A stretch of DNA of 64,000 nucleotides from Haloimpatiens lingqiaonensis (GTDB lineage: Bacteria; Bacillota; Clostridia; Clostridiales; Clostridiaceae): NCBI RefSeq assembly GCF_044502415.1, contig NZ_CP172402.1; one strand, written 5' to 3'. How positions within the stretch are numbered: the first letter of the stretch is position 1; every line of letters starts with the position of its first letter. Both the position numbers and the translations under genes were made by a program. The notes under the pieces were generated by a model. It was given only the letters and a program-made list of their open reading frames with translations. It was not told where the DNA came from and searched no databases. Shown here one piece after another: positions 9,332 through 18,450 of the stretch.

Positions 9332-10060
9332 CTATATACTATTCTTTATGCTATTCTTTTCTTTAATAACTTTAATAATAAACTTAGGTATAACCCCTAA
9401 TCTTTTTATTCTATAAGGTTCTTTTGAAACCCTGTAAAGCCACTCTAATCCCATATTTATCATCCATTTAGGAGCCCTTTGAACCTTCCCTGCAAATACA
9501 TCAAAGCTTCCTCCAACACCCATATAAACCTTACAAGGTAGCTTATCCATATTATCTGATATAAATATTTCTTGTCTTGGACAACCCATGGCTACAAATA
9601 AAGCATGAGCACCACTATTTTTTATATCTTCAACAATGTCCATACAATCATTTAATTTAAAGAATCCATTGTGCGAACCTGCTATATTAATTTTAGGATA
9701 TTTATTTTTTATCTTTAGTATACATTCTTCCAATGTACTTTGCACAGCCCCTAAAAGATATACAGATTTACCCTCTTTTTCATACTTTTTAAGAAGTTCA
9801 TCCATAAGTTCAATCCCAGCTATCTTTTCTTCCACCGGCTGCCCTACTATTTTAGATGATACTATAGTTCCTATACCATCTGGAATTATTATAGAATTTT
9901 CTGAAGTAAAATTTTTAAATAGCTTTTCATTATTAAGTCCATTAGTTAAAACTTCCGGATTTCCTGAAATTATATGCACTTTGTTATATTTGTCTATTTC
10001 ATTTATTAAATCTTTTTTACTCTTATCATAAACATCAAATTTTAATATACGTGAAGCCAT
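9332..10060 (-). CDS. WecG/TagA/CpsF-family glycosyltransferase
   Basis: This 242-residue protein belongs to GT26, whose members add a second sugar, often N-acetylmannosamine, to undecaprenyl-PP-GlcNAc or a similar primer. Visible landmarks are I-I-S-G-N-P-E-V-L near residue 30, I-P-D-G-I-G near 59, G-C-P-R-Q-E near 159 and V-G-G-S-F-D-V-F-A-G near 183; the Asp in P-D-G is the catalytic base proposed for TagA. The C-terminal appendage (G-L-E-W-L-Y-R) is also typical. It lies directly downstream of the priming transferase, with only the 8-bp repeat tract between them, which fits a role in the second step of assembly. Confidence 0.9.
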   Translation of the reverse strand: MASRILKFDVYDKSKKDLINEIDKYNKVHIISGNPEVLTNGLNNEKLFKNFTSENSIIIPDGIGTIVSSKIVGQPVEEKIAGIELMDELLKKYEKEGKSVYLLGAVQSTLEECILKIKNKYPKINIAGSHNGFFKLNDCMDIVEDIKNSGAHALFVAMGCPRQEIFISDNMDKLPCKVYMGVGGSFDVFAGKVQRAPKWMINMGLEWLYRVSKEPYRIKRLGVIPKFIIKVIKEKNSIKNSI

Positions 10061-10085
10061 AAAATCTCTCTCCTTCTTTTATTTA

Positions 10086-10142
10086 ACTAGCACTCTAGCC
10101 CCCTGGCCCTCTAACACACTAAAATAGCACTCTAGCCCACTA
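10086..10142. repeat. Degenerate 8-bp tandem repeat (CTAGCACA family), tract 2
   Basis: About seven imperfect units (CTAGCACT, CTAGCCCC, CTGGCCCT, CTAACACA, CTAGCCCA) fill the space between the stop codon of the sugar transferase at 10144 and the TagA-like start. The tract begins two bases behind that stop. Confidence 0.75.
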
Positions 10143-10143
10143 A

Positions 10144-10818
10144 TTAAAGCGCTCCTTCCCCTTTAGACACCGAAAACACTGTTCTAAATAATATCTTTAT
10201 ATCAAATCCAATAGAGAAATTTTCTATATATTTCAAATCATAATAAATAGTCTTCCCTAATTCTATTTCTCCTCTTCCACTAACCTGAGCAAGTCCTGTT
10301 ATTCCAGGTGTAACTAAAAGTCTTTGAGTATACTCTTCTGGATAATATTTTACCACATCAGGTATTTCAGGTCTTGGTCCAACTAAGCTCATATTACCAA
10401 TTAACACATTAAAAAGTTGTGGAAGCTCATCTAAGCTTGTTTTTCTTAAGAAAGCACCTACTTTTGTTATTCTACTATCACTTTTACTTTGAAAAACAAA
10501 ATTTTCAATATCAGAAGGATCTATTTCTAGTTCCCTTTTCTTTTCTGCATTTACTACCATAGTTCTAAATTTGTAAATCACAAAATCCTTATTATCCTTA
10601 CCTACTCTAACTTGCTTAAAAAGAGCAGGTCCCTTTGAATCCAACTTTATAGCTATATATAGAGCTATATAAACTGGCAGCAATATTATTATACCTATTA
10701 AAGATAGTATAAAATCCATCAGCCTCTTAAGGACAAACTGCGCTTTTTTTCTACGCAATTTATCTCTATTTATAATTATTTTTTCATATTTACTCTCCTT
10801 GTTATTTTCCTTGTCCAT
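10144..10818 (-). CDS. Undecaprenyl-phosphate sugar phosphotransferase (priming transferase)
   Basis: A 224-residue monotopic phosphoglycosyl transferase of the bacterial sugar transferase family. It transfers sugar-1-phosphate from a UDP-sugar to undecaprenyl phosphate and starts glycan synthesis. One membrane-inserting helix (R-L-M-D-F-I-L-S-L-I-G-I-I) is followed by F-K-Q-V-R-V-G, Y-K-F-R-T-M, the conserved L-R-K-T-S-L-D-E-L-P-Q-L-F-N, and M-S-L-V-G-P-R-P-E. The Asp-Glu pair in S-L-D-E-L is the catalytic dyad of the family. The ATG at 10818 is preferred because AAAGGATG lies upstream; an in-frame TTG seven codons earlier has no such site. It is a core gene of the locus. Confidence 0.93.
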   Translation of the reverse strand: MDKENNKESKYEKIIINRDKLRRKKAQFVLKRLMDFILSLIGIIILLPVYIALYIAIKLDSKGPALFKQVRVGKDNKDFVIYKFRTMVVNAEKKRELEIDPSDIENFVFQSKSDSRITKVGAFLRKTSLDELPQLFNVLIGNMSLVGPRPEIPDVVKYYPEEYTQRLLVTPGITGLAQVSGRGEIELGKTIYYDLKYIENFSIGFDIKILFRTVFSVSKGEGAL

Positions 10819-10940
10819 CAAAATACATCCTTTCCGCAATATCCTGTGTAACTTAAACTATTATAATTTATAATATAGTCACTAATTTATCATAGTTATT
10901 TTATCATAAATTCATTGGAATAAACATATATTCATTTAAA

Positions 10941-10979
10941 ATAGCCACAGTCTTCCTTAAAAGAAATGACTGCAGCTAT
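10941..10979 (-). terminator. Intrinsic terminator behind the O-antigen-ligase-like gene
   Basis: A 12-bp stem (ATAGCCACAGTC with GACTGCAGCTAT, two G-U pairs on the RNA) with a 15-nt loop and a short U-run on the minus strand. It lies directly after the stop at 10981, so it may attenuate transcription into the downstream sugar transferase. Confidence 0.6.
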
Positions 10980-10980
10980 A

Positions 10981-12225
10981 TTATATATTTTTCTCTTCCA
11001 AATTATATTCGTATGAATGACAAACTGCTAAAAATATAAAGAAAAACGCAACTACTTTTGGTGCTGAGAAAAAATTATCTATAACATTCATAAACATAAA
11101 AGCTACCACAGATGCAGTAAATCCTTTATAAAAGTACTTATAAAAATTATCATTTATTTTATTAGAAAATTTATTTACCTTTAAAAAGGAAGTTACTAAA
11201 AAGCCTATTAAAGATACGGAGCCTATTATACCTAGTTCACATTGGGCTTTTAAATATGCATTGTGAGGATGAAACTTTTCATGAGCCTTATAATCTCCTA
11301 TACGCTTTATTTTTTTATAATATTCAATATATAATGTTCTGTAATTTCCATTTCCTACTCCCAATAAAGGTTTATCCTTTATCATTTTTATAGCTATTTC
11401 CCACAAACTTATTCTCGATAAATTTTGAGATAAATCTCCAATTTCTTTTAATCTATGACTTATAGTAGGTATACATAAAGCGACTCCACTACCTAATATA
11501 GCTCCATATATTAGCTTAAAGTTATATACAAAAATTAAAGTTATATACCCTATTATAAGTGCTAACCAAGCATTTCTTGAAAAAGATAAAATTATATTTA
11601 ATAATGATATTATTACTGTTAACATAAAAAAAATTTTTTTAATCTTATTTTTTTCTTTTATAGCTAAAAGTATAAATGGAAAAATAATTAAAACAAAATA
11701 AGCCCCTAAATTATTTGAATTTTCTATTGTTGATGTAATTCTCTGAACCACATCATATTTTCCCACATGTTTTAATCCTAGTCCCTGAAAATATTGGTAT
11801 ATACCTACCAACCCCACTATAATACAAGTTATAGTTGTAGAATAAATAATACCATCTAAATATTTCTTCTTAGTAATTTCATATTTTATTATGAAAACTA
11901 GTACTGCATAGGTACTAATTCTTGCACTTTCCTGCAAAGCCAACCTTTTGTCTGTGGCATAAATTATAGATATGAACATCATGCCTATCCACAAAAGCAT
12001 AAATAAAGAGTTCCATTTTGTAAAAAAATCCCTTATTCCGTTTATAAATCTCTGCATAGTATTTTTACTTATGAATATCTTTATAAAATATACTAAAATG
12101 ATTATTGCTAAAATTATATCTCCATTAAATGGTATTCCCTTAAAATTAAATTTACTTGGAAATATGGAAAGTACAAAAATGTACATACATATAAGATAAA
12201 AAAGTATGTTTGAACTTTTCTTCAT
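10981..12225 (-). CDS. O-antigen ligase / Wzy-type membrane protein 1
   Basis: A 414-residue protein with about ten to twelve membrane helices and the Wzy_C/WaaL-type large extracellular loop. The G-V-G-N-G-N-Y-R segment near residue 293 and the following H-P-H-N-A-Y-L motif near 323 are family hallmarks; the His in H-N-x-Y/L is needed for catalysis in ligases. It should polymerise or ligate glycan repeat units outside the membrane. The ATG at 12225 follows GAGGGAT; an ATG four codons earlier has no ribosome binding site. A second protein of this type is encoded at 13412-14839, so one may be a polymerase and the other a ligase. Confidence 0.86.
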   Translation of the reverse strand: MKKSSNILFYLICMYIFVLSIFPSKFNFKGIPFNGDIILAIIILVYFIKIFISKNTMQRFINGIRDFFTKWNSLFMLLWIGMMFISIIYATDKRLALQESARISTYAVLVFIIKYEITKKKYLDGIIYSTTITCIIVGLVGIYQYFQGLGLKHVGKYDVVQRITSTIENSNNLGAYFVLIIFPFILLAIKEKNKIKKIFFMLTVIISLLNIILSFSRNAWLALIIGYITLIFVYNFKLIYGAILGSGVALCIPTISHRLKEIGDLSQNLSRISLWEIAIKMIKDKPLLGVGNGNYRTLYIEYYKKIKRIGDYKAHEKFHPHNAYLKAQCELGIIGSVSLIGFLVTSFLKVNKFSNKINDNFYKYFYKGFTASVVAFMFMNVIDNFFSAPKVVAFFFIFLAVCHSYEYNLEEKNI

Positions 12226-12269
12226 ATTATCCCTCATTTCATATTAATATACTATTTCCATTACTAACT

Positions 12270-12295
12270 AAGCATGTAATCCTCATTACATGCTT
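12270..12295. other. Perfect stem-loop between glycan genes
   Basis: AGCATGTAAT pairs with ATTACATGCT across a 4-nt loop, extended by one A-T pair. There is no clear U-run, so it may be a weak terminator or an mRNA-processing stem rather than a strong stop. Confidence 0.4.
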
Positions 12296-12358
12296 ATGTT
12301 TAAAAAAAGATATATATCTACTAATTTTTGATAATTATATGAAACCCCAGTTTTTACC

Positions 12359-13393
12359 TTACCTAGATAATTCTTTATTTTTCTCCATTGAATTTTTAGA
12401 TTTAAAAATATAAAAAGCATTTAATCCTTCTAAGAATCCCAAACCGTAACTTATGTGTAATATTGGAAAAATTATTGGAACATATTTCAATGTTTTAGTT
12501 TCTTTTTTAGTTACTTTTATAGAGAAAATTATGTCAAATAGTATATATGCCACTACTTCAATAAGCCAAAGGATACGTATTGATCTAAAGAAAAAACCAA
12601 ATAAAATTCCTAAAATATTAGTCAAAACAAAACTCATGGGAACTAAGTGTCTTATAGATGCCGTTTTACCATGTTTTTGCATTACCTTTACTTTCCAAAA
12701 TCCATATTGAAAGTATTGTCTCCATAGCTTTTTTAACGAATCTCTGCTATAGTAATACGATTTTACCCTAGGGGAAAGTAATATTTTATATCCGTTTTTT
12801 ATAACTCTATAATTAATTTCATCATCCTGATTTCTAACCAACTCATCATCAAAGTAACCTATTTTATCCAAAACGCTTCTTTTATAAGCACCAAAAGCTA
12901 CTGTATCTACATACATTTCTTCCTTTGCATATCTAAACAGTGCATTTCCAACACCAAAAGGTGAACTCATAGCAAGAGCTATGCCTCTTCCTTTATGAGA
13001 AAAGTTTATTGTCTCTATAGGTCCACCTGCGCAACCTACATCTTTATTTTTATTCAAAAGTTCTATGTTATTTTTAATAAAATCTCTATCCGCATAAGCA
13101 TGAGCTCCAAATATAATTACCACATGAGCCTTACTATTTTTTATACCTATATTCATACCTTTAGGTGCAGTAATTCCATAATTTTCAATCAATCGAACAT
13201 TCTTATATTTTTTTTCATATTCTTTAACTATTTTTGGTGTCCCATCTGTTGACATCCCATCACAAACTAAAACTTCATATAATTCCTTAGAATAACTTTG
13301 ATTAATAAAAGACTGTAAACACTCTTCTATATATTCACTTTCATTTTTACAAGGAATTACAACTGATACAGTTTCAACTTTGCATTCATTCAT
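12359..13393 (-). CDS. Glycosyltransferase, GT2 family, with C-terminal membrane helices
   Basis: A 344-residue protein with a GT-A fold domain followed by three to four membrane helices. Motifs visible are S-V-V-I-P-C-K-N-E-S near the N-terminus, V-L-V-C-D-G-M-S-T-D-G-T (nucleotide binding), I-I-F-G-A-H-A-Y, and R-N-Q-D-D-E-I-N-Y-R with the E/D-D-E acid group expected of inverting GT2 enzymes. Family members of this shape resemble ExoA-type succinoglycan transferases. The start at 13393 has AGGTGAT upstream, better than the GTG four codons earlier. The gene follows the second Wzy-like gene by 18 bp and is probably translated from the same message. Confidence 0.88.
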   Translation of the reverse strand: MNECKVETVSVVIPCKNESEYIEECLQSFINQSYSKELYEVLVCDGMSTDGTPKIVKEYEKKYKNVRLIENYGITAPKGMNIGIKNSKAHVVIIFGAHAYADRDFIKNNIELLNKNKDVGCAGGPIETINFSHKGRGIALAMSSPFGVGNALFRYAKEEMYVDTVAFGAYKRSVLDKIGYFDDELVRNQDDEINYRVIKNGYKILLSPRVKSYYYSRDSLKKLWRQYFQYGFWKVKVMQKHGKTASIRHLVPMSFVLTNILGILFGFFFRSIRILWLIEVVAYILFDIIFSIKVTKKETKTLKYVPIIFPILHISYGLGFLEGLNAFYIFKSKNSMEKNKELSR

Positions 13394-13411
13394 AATATTT
13401 ATCACCTCTAT

Positions 13412-14839
13412 TTAAGCTTTATGGCATGCTTCAAAGTTATTCACTTGTATCAATGCCATTATTAAGAATATTATCAAAGTACCTGTTATTACACCCTTAT
13501 GATTAAATTCATTTCCTGTTAATGTAGAAAAAACTATGTAAACAATAAAAGATACAAAAAACATTCTATTTTCTTCATATTTACTAATAGTTGCCTTTAT
13601 CCTATTAATAATAATTAAAATAAAAATAGCTAAAGCCACTATTCCAAATTCAACTCCAATTTGGAGTATTAAATTATGAGCATGTTCAAGCATATAATGT
13701 GCTGCGGTAATTTTCCATCTAAATTCCTCTGGCATCATTAAATATCCTCTAACTGCAAATTCTTTATAGAATTCTGGGAAACTACTCATGCCAACACCAA
13801 AGGGATAATCCTTAATAATTCTTATATCTGTATATATGGATTGTATCCTTGCAATAGCAGATTCATTTTGAAAAAAGCTAATTAAAGTATTACCTCTAGT
13901 TAGTATAAAACTCATTGTAGGCTTAAATAAAATAGCTCCTAAAACAACCATAGCAATTAGAAATTTCTTATACTTTTTACTAATTAATATCAAAAATACT
14001 GCTATTATTGCTGTTAACCAAGCTCCTCTTGTAAAAGTAACTAATAATGCAAACATTTCTATAATAAATGAACTGTATAAAAATATTTTTTCTGATTTGT
14101 TATTTTTTTTATACAATATATATTCCAATGTAAATGGAATCACAGTTACTAAAATACCAGCAAAAATATTTACATTATGATAACCAAAAGTTAAAAACGC
14201 TCTATTTTTATTTATATTACTAATAGATATACCATCTTTAAATATCTGAATAAATCCGTATAGGCAACTTAAATCCACACTAAATATTAATGAAAGAATT
14301 ATCTTTTTTATATCATTTTTATTAAATATACTTACAGAAACTAGCATAAACATTATAGGTACTATAACTCCTATATATGTATCTGCCATACTCTTAAAAA
14401 AATAAACAGAATATGTATTTGCATTATATACAAATATTATGAAAGTTAATATTAATATATAAAAATTAAATGTATTCCTGCTGCCACACCTAAATACGTG
14501 TTTAATATTAAAAATAACTCTTTTAATGTTTAATACAAATAGAAATGTTACATATATGGACTCAAAGGAAATCTTAAACACAAAAAAATCTATTTGCAAA
14601 AACTTCCTGGCAGTTACTAGTATAGGTAACGAAACCAAAAATAACAATATAGATTTTTTGCTATCCTTTATAGCTAGATACATGTCATTTATCAATAAAA
14701 ATGTAGCAAAAAACAACGTTACTACATCTTTTTTACTAGATCCATTTATATTTAAAATGGCCAATATACAGGATAATAAAATGCTAATAAAAATTATGTT
14801 TCTATTGCTGTGGAATACCTCATTTACGTACTGTTTCAT
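13412..14839 (-). CDS. O-antigen ligase / Wzy-type membrane protein 2
   Basis: A 475-residue polytopic membrane protein with a Wzy_C-like domain. The sequence F-G-V-G-M-S-S-F near residue 349 and the downstream L-E-H-A-H-N-L-I-L-Q near 385 match the loop motifs of the WaaL/Wzy superfamily, including the H-N pair. T-R-G-A-W-L near residue 268 resembles the conserved S/T-R-G/N-A-W segment. It starts two bases behind the stop of the solute-binding-protein gene (14842), so the two are tightly coupled. Given the companion at 10981, one of the pair is likely the repeat-unit polymerase. Confidence 0.84.
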   Translation of the reverse strand: MKQYVNEVFHSNRNIIFISILLSCILAILNINGSSKKDVVTLFFATFLLINDMYLAIKDSKKSILLFLVSLPILVTARKFLQIDFFVFKISFESIYVTFLFVLNIKRVIFNIKHVFRCGSRNTFNFYILILTFIIFVYNANTYSVYFFKSMADTYIGVIVPIMFMLVSVSIFNKNDIKKIILSLIFSVDLSCLYGFIQIFKDGISISNINKNRAFLTFGYHNVNIFAGILVTVIPFTLEYILYKKNNKSEKIFLYSSFIIEMFALLVTFTRGAWLTAIIAVFLILISKKYKKFLIAMVVLGAILFKPTMSFILTRGNTLISFFQNESAIARIQSIYTDIRIIKDYPFGVGMSSFPEFYKEFAVRGYLMMPEEFRWKITAAHYMLEHAHNLILQIGVEFGIVALAIFILIIINRIKATISKYEENRMFFVSFIVYIVFSTLTGNEFNHKGVITGTLIIFLIMALIQVNNFEACHKA

Positions 14840-14841
14840 AT

Positions 14842-16209
14842 TTACGACCCCTTATTTTTATCATTTTTAAACGAATCCAATTGTATCTTTCTATATTTTA
14901 CTGTAAAATTACAGTATTCTTTATACATAGAATTTAAATTTTTTATTGATTCTTCAATAGATTTTTTACCTTTAATTGCATCTATACAAACTTCCATTGT
15001 CTTTTCAGAATTTCTAGATATAAAAATTGAAGGATCTAGTGTCTCTGTTTCACAATTATAAACATCATTGTATTCTCTATAAGTATCACCCTTTATATCT
15101 GTATTTTTAAGAGTTGGTGATAATGCCATTCTTGTTTTTAATACTTCCTTATTAACTTCTTGTGATATCAACCAATTAAAAACTTCATTTACAGCTTCTT
15201 TCTCTTTATCACTTTTTTCCATAACGCTAGCACTTATAGATAAAAAGTTAGAATTGGATAAATAGTATGATTTATTTCCTTTAGAACCACTTATTTCAGG
15301 TAAATTGCATATACCTATTTCAAAATTTAGTGGAACAATATTTGAGAAGTATCCTTTATCTTCAAAAGTAGATAGATGCATTGCTATATTTCCTTTATAA
15401 AAATCCGTCCTTAAATCATTCTTGCCCTTTTTATCAAAGTCTTTATTTATCAATCCTTCTTTATACATATTTCTGTATATATTAAGAATTTGTTCTGCAG
15501 AATTAAAATTATATTCTCCCTTTTCGTAATTCCAAAATGAAGTATATATATTATCTAAATTTACACTAGGTTCTCCTATTGAAGTTTTAAAATCTTCATA
15601 ATATTTTATAGGAAATTGAAATGGAATTACACCTGGACACTTTTCCTTAATTTTTTTACTGTATTCTACTAACTCATTCCAAGTCTTAGGTGGTCTTTCT
15701 TCTTCTAATCCTGCTTTTTTAAATATTTCCTTATTCCACACTAACTTTACATTTTCTTCATACAATCTAACGCCTACAGGAATTTTATTATAGTATACAA
15801 AATCTCCCTCTCTAATATTATCTTTATTTAAATTCATATTATTTAGGTTTTCTATTTTATTTTCTTTAATCAATTCAAAAAAACTATACATCATTATGTC
15901 AGGACCCTTTTCTGCAGCTAAAGAAGTTTTTAATATATTATCATAGTCTCTATTGTCAAACAATCCCAACATTATATATATATCTTTATGTTCATCATTA
16001 AATTTTTTAGCTTGATATCCTCTTGTAGATGAGATTTTATCTTTAGGAAGCCAAACTCTAACTATAGTTTTATCTTTTAAAAAATCGTAATCTTCATTAT
16101 TTTCTTTTTGCTTTAATAATCTCATACAATATATAAGAGAAGTAGTTACTAGCATTATACATATTATCAAAATAACTGTTAAATATATTTTTCTGTTCAT
16201 TTTTTTCAT
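14842..16209 (-). CDS. Extracellular solute-binding protein, sugar type (orphan)
   Basis: The 455-residue product resembles family 1 solute-binding proteins of ABC sugar importers. It has a single N-terminal hydrophobic anchor (residues about 7-30), then I-V-R-V-W-L-P-K-D, a Y-Q-A-K-K-F-N-D-E-H block, G-P-D-I-M-M-Y near residue 100 and P-P-K-T-W-N-E-L near 175. The Cys after L-I-Y at the end of the hydrophobic stretch is not a standard lipobox, so anchoring may be by the uncleaved helix. No ABC permease or ATPase is nearby. It sits between an epimerase and a Wzy-like gene, nearly overlapping the latter, so it may serve the glycan machinery rather than uptake. Confidence 0.8.
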   Translation of the reverse strand: MKKMNRKIYLTVILIICIMLVTTSLIYCMRLLKQKENNEDYDFLKDKTIVRVWLPKDKISSTRGYQAKKFNDEHKDIYIMLGLFDNRDYDNILKTSLAAEKGPDIMMYSFFELIKENKIENLNNMNLNKDNIREGDFVYYNKIPVGVRLYEENVKLVWNKEIFKKAGLEEERPPKTWNELVEYSKKIKEKCPGVIPFQFPIKYYEDFKTSIGEPSVNLDNIYTSFWNYEKGEYNFNSAEQILNIYRNMYKEGLINKDFDKKGKNDLRTDFYKGNIAMHLSTFEDKGYFSNIVPLNFEIGICNLPEISGSKGNKSYYLSNSNFLSISASVMEKSDKEKEAVNEVFNWLISQEVNKEVLKTRMALSPTLKNTDIKGDTYREYNDVYNCETETLDPSIFISRNSEKTMEVCIDAIKGKKSIEESIKNLNSMYKEYCNFTVKYRKIQLDSFKNDKNKGS

Positions 16210-16234
16210 AATATACAACTCCCGTATATTTCTA

Positions 16235-17293
16235 TTAGAATATACTATTTATTATATTTAAAATCTTTTCTCCAGCTTTACCATCACCAAATATATTTTG
16301 TTGTTCACTTTTAGGTTCAAAAAATAATATAGCATCCGTTATTTTTTTCTTATCTGTTCCCACAACTTTATTCCAGCCAATCTCTACTGTTTCCACCCAT
16401 TCAGTTTCATCTCTAATGGTTATACAAGGTTTTCCCATAAAAAATGCTTCCTTTTGAACTCCACCACTATCTGTAACTATTTTTTTAGCATGCATTTCAA
16501 GACTTATCATATCTAAATATCCAACAGCTTCAAGTATCATTATATTTTTACCAAATTTCAACCCATAATCCTCTACATACTTTTTAGTCCTTGGATGAAG
16601 TGGCAATACTATTTTTTCACCACTTTCATTTAAAGCCTCTACTATATTTTTTAACCTATTTTTATCATTAGTATTTTCAGCTCTATGTATTGTAGTTAAT
16701 ATAAATTCGTCACTTTTCAAACCAATTTTTTCAAGAATATTACTCTTTTCCTGAGATAATTTCTTAAAATGAAGCACCGCATCAAACATAACATCTCCTA
16801 CATTATGCACGCCTTTAGTTACTCCTTCATTTTTAAGATTCTTCTCTGCTGTAGTAGTAGGTACAAATAAAATTTCTGATATATGATCCGTAAGTATTCT
16901 ATTTTGTTCTTCTGGCATAGCATTATTAAAACTTCTAAGCCCAGCTTCCACATGAGCCACAGGTATTAATAATTTACTAGCGCATAAAGCTCCTGCTAAT
17001 GTGGAATTAGTGTCTCCATATACTAAAACCAAATCTGGTTTTTCTTTTAAATATATTTTTTCTAACTCTATAAGCATTTTACCAGTTTGCTCACCATGAT
17101 TACCTGAGCCAATTTCTAAATTATAATCTGGCTTAGGTATTTGCAACTCTTCAAAAAATATATTAGACATATTTTTATCATAATGTTGACCTGTATGAAT
17201 TAATATTTCTTCATGTTCTTTTCTTAATATATTTGATACTGCTGCCGCCTTTATAAACTGAGGACGTGCTCCCACTACTGTTAATATTTTCAT
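16235..17293 (-). CDS. UDP-N-acetylglucosamine 2-epimerase family (WecB/MnaA/WbpI type)
   Basis: A 352-residue non-hydrolysing 2-epimerase. It interconverts UDP-GlcNAc-type and UDP-ManNAc-type sugars. Family motifs are V-G-A-R-P-Q-F-I-K, H-T-G-Q-H-Y-D, V-Y-G-D-T-N-S-T, H-V-E-A-G-L-R-S and M-P-E-E-Q-N-R. The I-P-K-P-D-Y-N-L-E-I-G-S-G-N-H-G block is especially like WbpI/WlbD, which act on UDP-2,3-diacetamido-glucuronate. Because WlbA- and WlbB-like genes lie just upstream, that more specialised substrate is plausible, but ordinary UDP-GlcNAc cannot be excluded. GGAGGAG precedes the ATG. Confidence 0.9.
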   Translation of the reverse strand: MKILTVVGARPQFIKAAAVSNILRKEHEEILIHTGQHYDKNMSNIFFEELQIPKPDYNLEIGSGNHGEQTGKMLIELEKIYLKEKPDLVLVYGDTNSTLAGALCASKLLIPVAHVEAGLRSFNNAMPEEQNRILTDHISEILFVPTTTAEKNLKNEGVTKGVHNVGDVMFDAVLHFKKLSQEKSNILEKIGLKSDEFILTTIHRAENTNDKNRLKNIVEALNESGEKIVLPLHPRTKKYVEDYGLKFGKNIMILEAVGYLDMISLEMHAKKIVTDSGGVQKEAFFMGKPCITIRDETEWVETVEIGWNKVVGTDKKKITDAILFFEPKSEQQNIFGDGKAGEKILNIINSIF

Positions 17294-17328
17294 TTGATAT
17301 CTCCTCCAAAATTCATATAAATATTAAA

Positions 17329-18431
17329 TTATTTACACAAATTCTTATATAAATTTAAAAGAACCTCTTTTTCACTTTCCCATGAATATTCTTCTAAAAC
17401 AAAATTTCTACCATTTTGACCTAATTCTTTCATAGCTTTTTCATCCCTCAACAAATTACTTATAACACTAGCTATATTCTGTGGATTTTTAGGATCTACA
17501 CCCCAAAAACACCCCTTAAACACATTATTCCAATAATCGAAATTTGACATAATCATAGGCAATTCACAAGCCATGTATTCAAACGGTTTATTTGGTAAAG
17601 CTGAAACATGATTATCTACTGGCCAAAAATTAACTATTCCTATATCAGCTTTTTTCATATAGGAATAAACTTGCTTTTGAGGTATGCTTCCAAAATACTC
17701 AACATATTTCCATCCTTCTGAAGCCATGCACTGATTTTTATAATTTTCATCTTCCCATTTTCCTAGGAGCCACAATTTAACACTTCCCTTTAAAATAGCC
17801 ATGGCATCTACTACTTCTTTTATACCTCTAATTTTAGTTAAACCTCCAGCATATATTACCACTGGCATATCTTTTTCTATTTCCATAGCTTCTATTTCAT
17901 CTATATCAGAAATAACTGGAAAATTTCTAACTATAGCCGTTTTTTCATTTCCAAAATTATTAGCAATATCTTGAGATACACAAATTATATTATCAAACTT
18001 TTTAGCTGCATTTTTCTCATATGCATTAAAAACCTTTGATACTAAATTTCTTATAAAATCTTTCTTAAGCCATTCTTTTGTCAGTATTTGCTTAGGTACA
18101 TCCTCATGAACATCATATATGATTTTTTTTCCTTTTTTCTTTAATTTTTTTCCTATAGGTATTAATTCTGGGTCATGAAAATGATATATATCTGCATCTA
18201 TTTCTATAGCCTTTTGAAAGGCTATTTTTCTTTTGTAAAAAATCTATAAAATCTACTATTCTTTATTGGCAAACTTACTATTTTTACTCCATCTGAAACT
18301 TCATCTTTATTACTTCCTACTAATAAAGAAATGTCATATCCTTCTTTAGCAATACTTCTACATTCTTTATAATATATTCTAGTATCAAAAGTAGGATGTG
18401 CTGTGGATATATGGCAAACTTTACTTTTCAT
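17329..18431 (-). pseudogene. Glycosyltransferase (GT4-like), broken by a one-base slip
   Basis: The N-terminal frame starts at 18431 with a good AAAGGAAAT site and reads C-H-I-S-T-A-H-P-T-F-D-T-R-I to a TAG at 18222. The rest is open in the -1 frame: it continues through A-F-Q-K-A-I-E-I-D-A-D and Y-H-F-H-D-P-E-L to the C-terminal donor domain (Y-A-G-G-L-T-K-I-R-G, then E-Y-M-A-C-E-L-P-M-I) ending at 17329. One extra T in the T6 run (plus-strand A6 at 18237-18242) restores a single frame of about 368 codons. So the gene is either inactivated, switched off by slippage, or carries a sequencing error. The product would be a GT-B glycosyltransferase similar to WbpX/WlbE-type enzymes. Confidence 0.85.
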
Positions 18432-18450
18432 TATTTATTTCCTTTCTATA

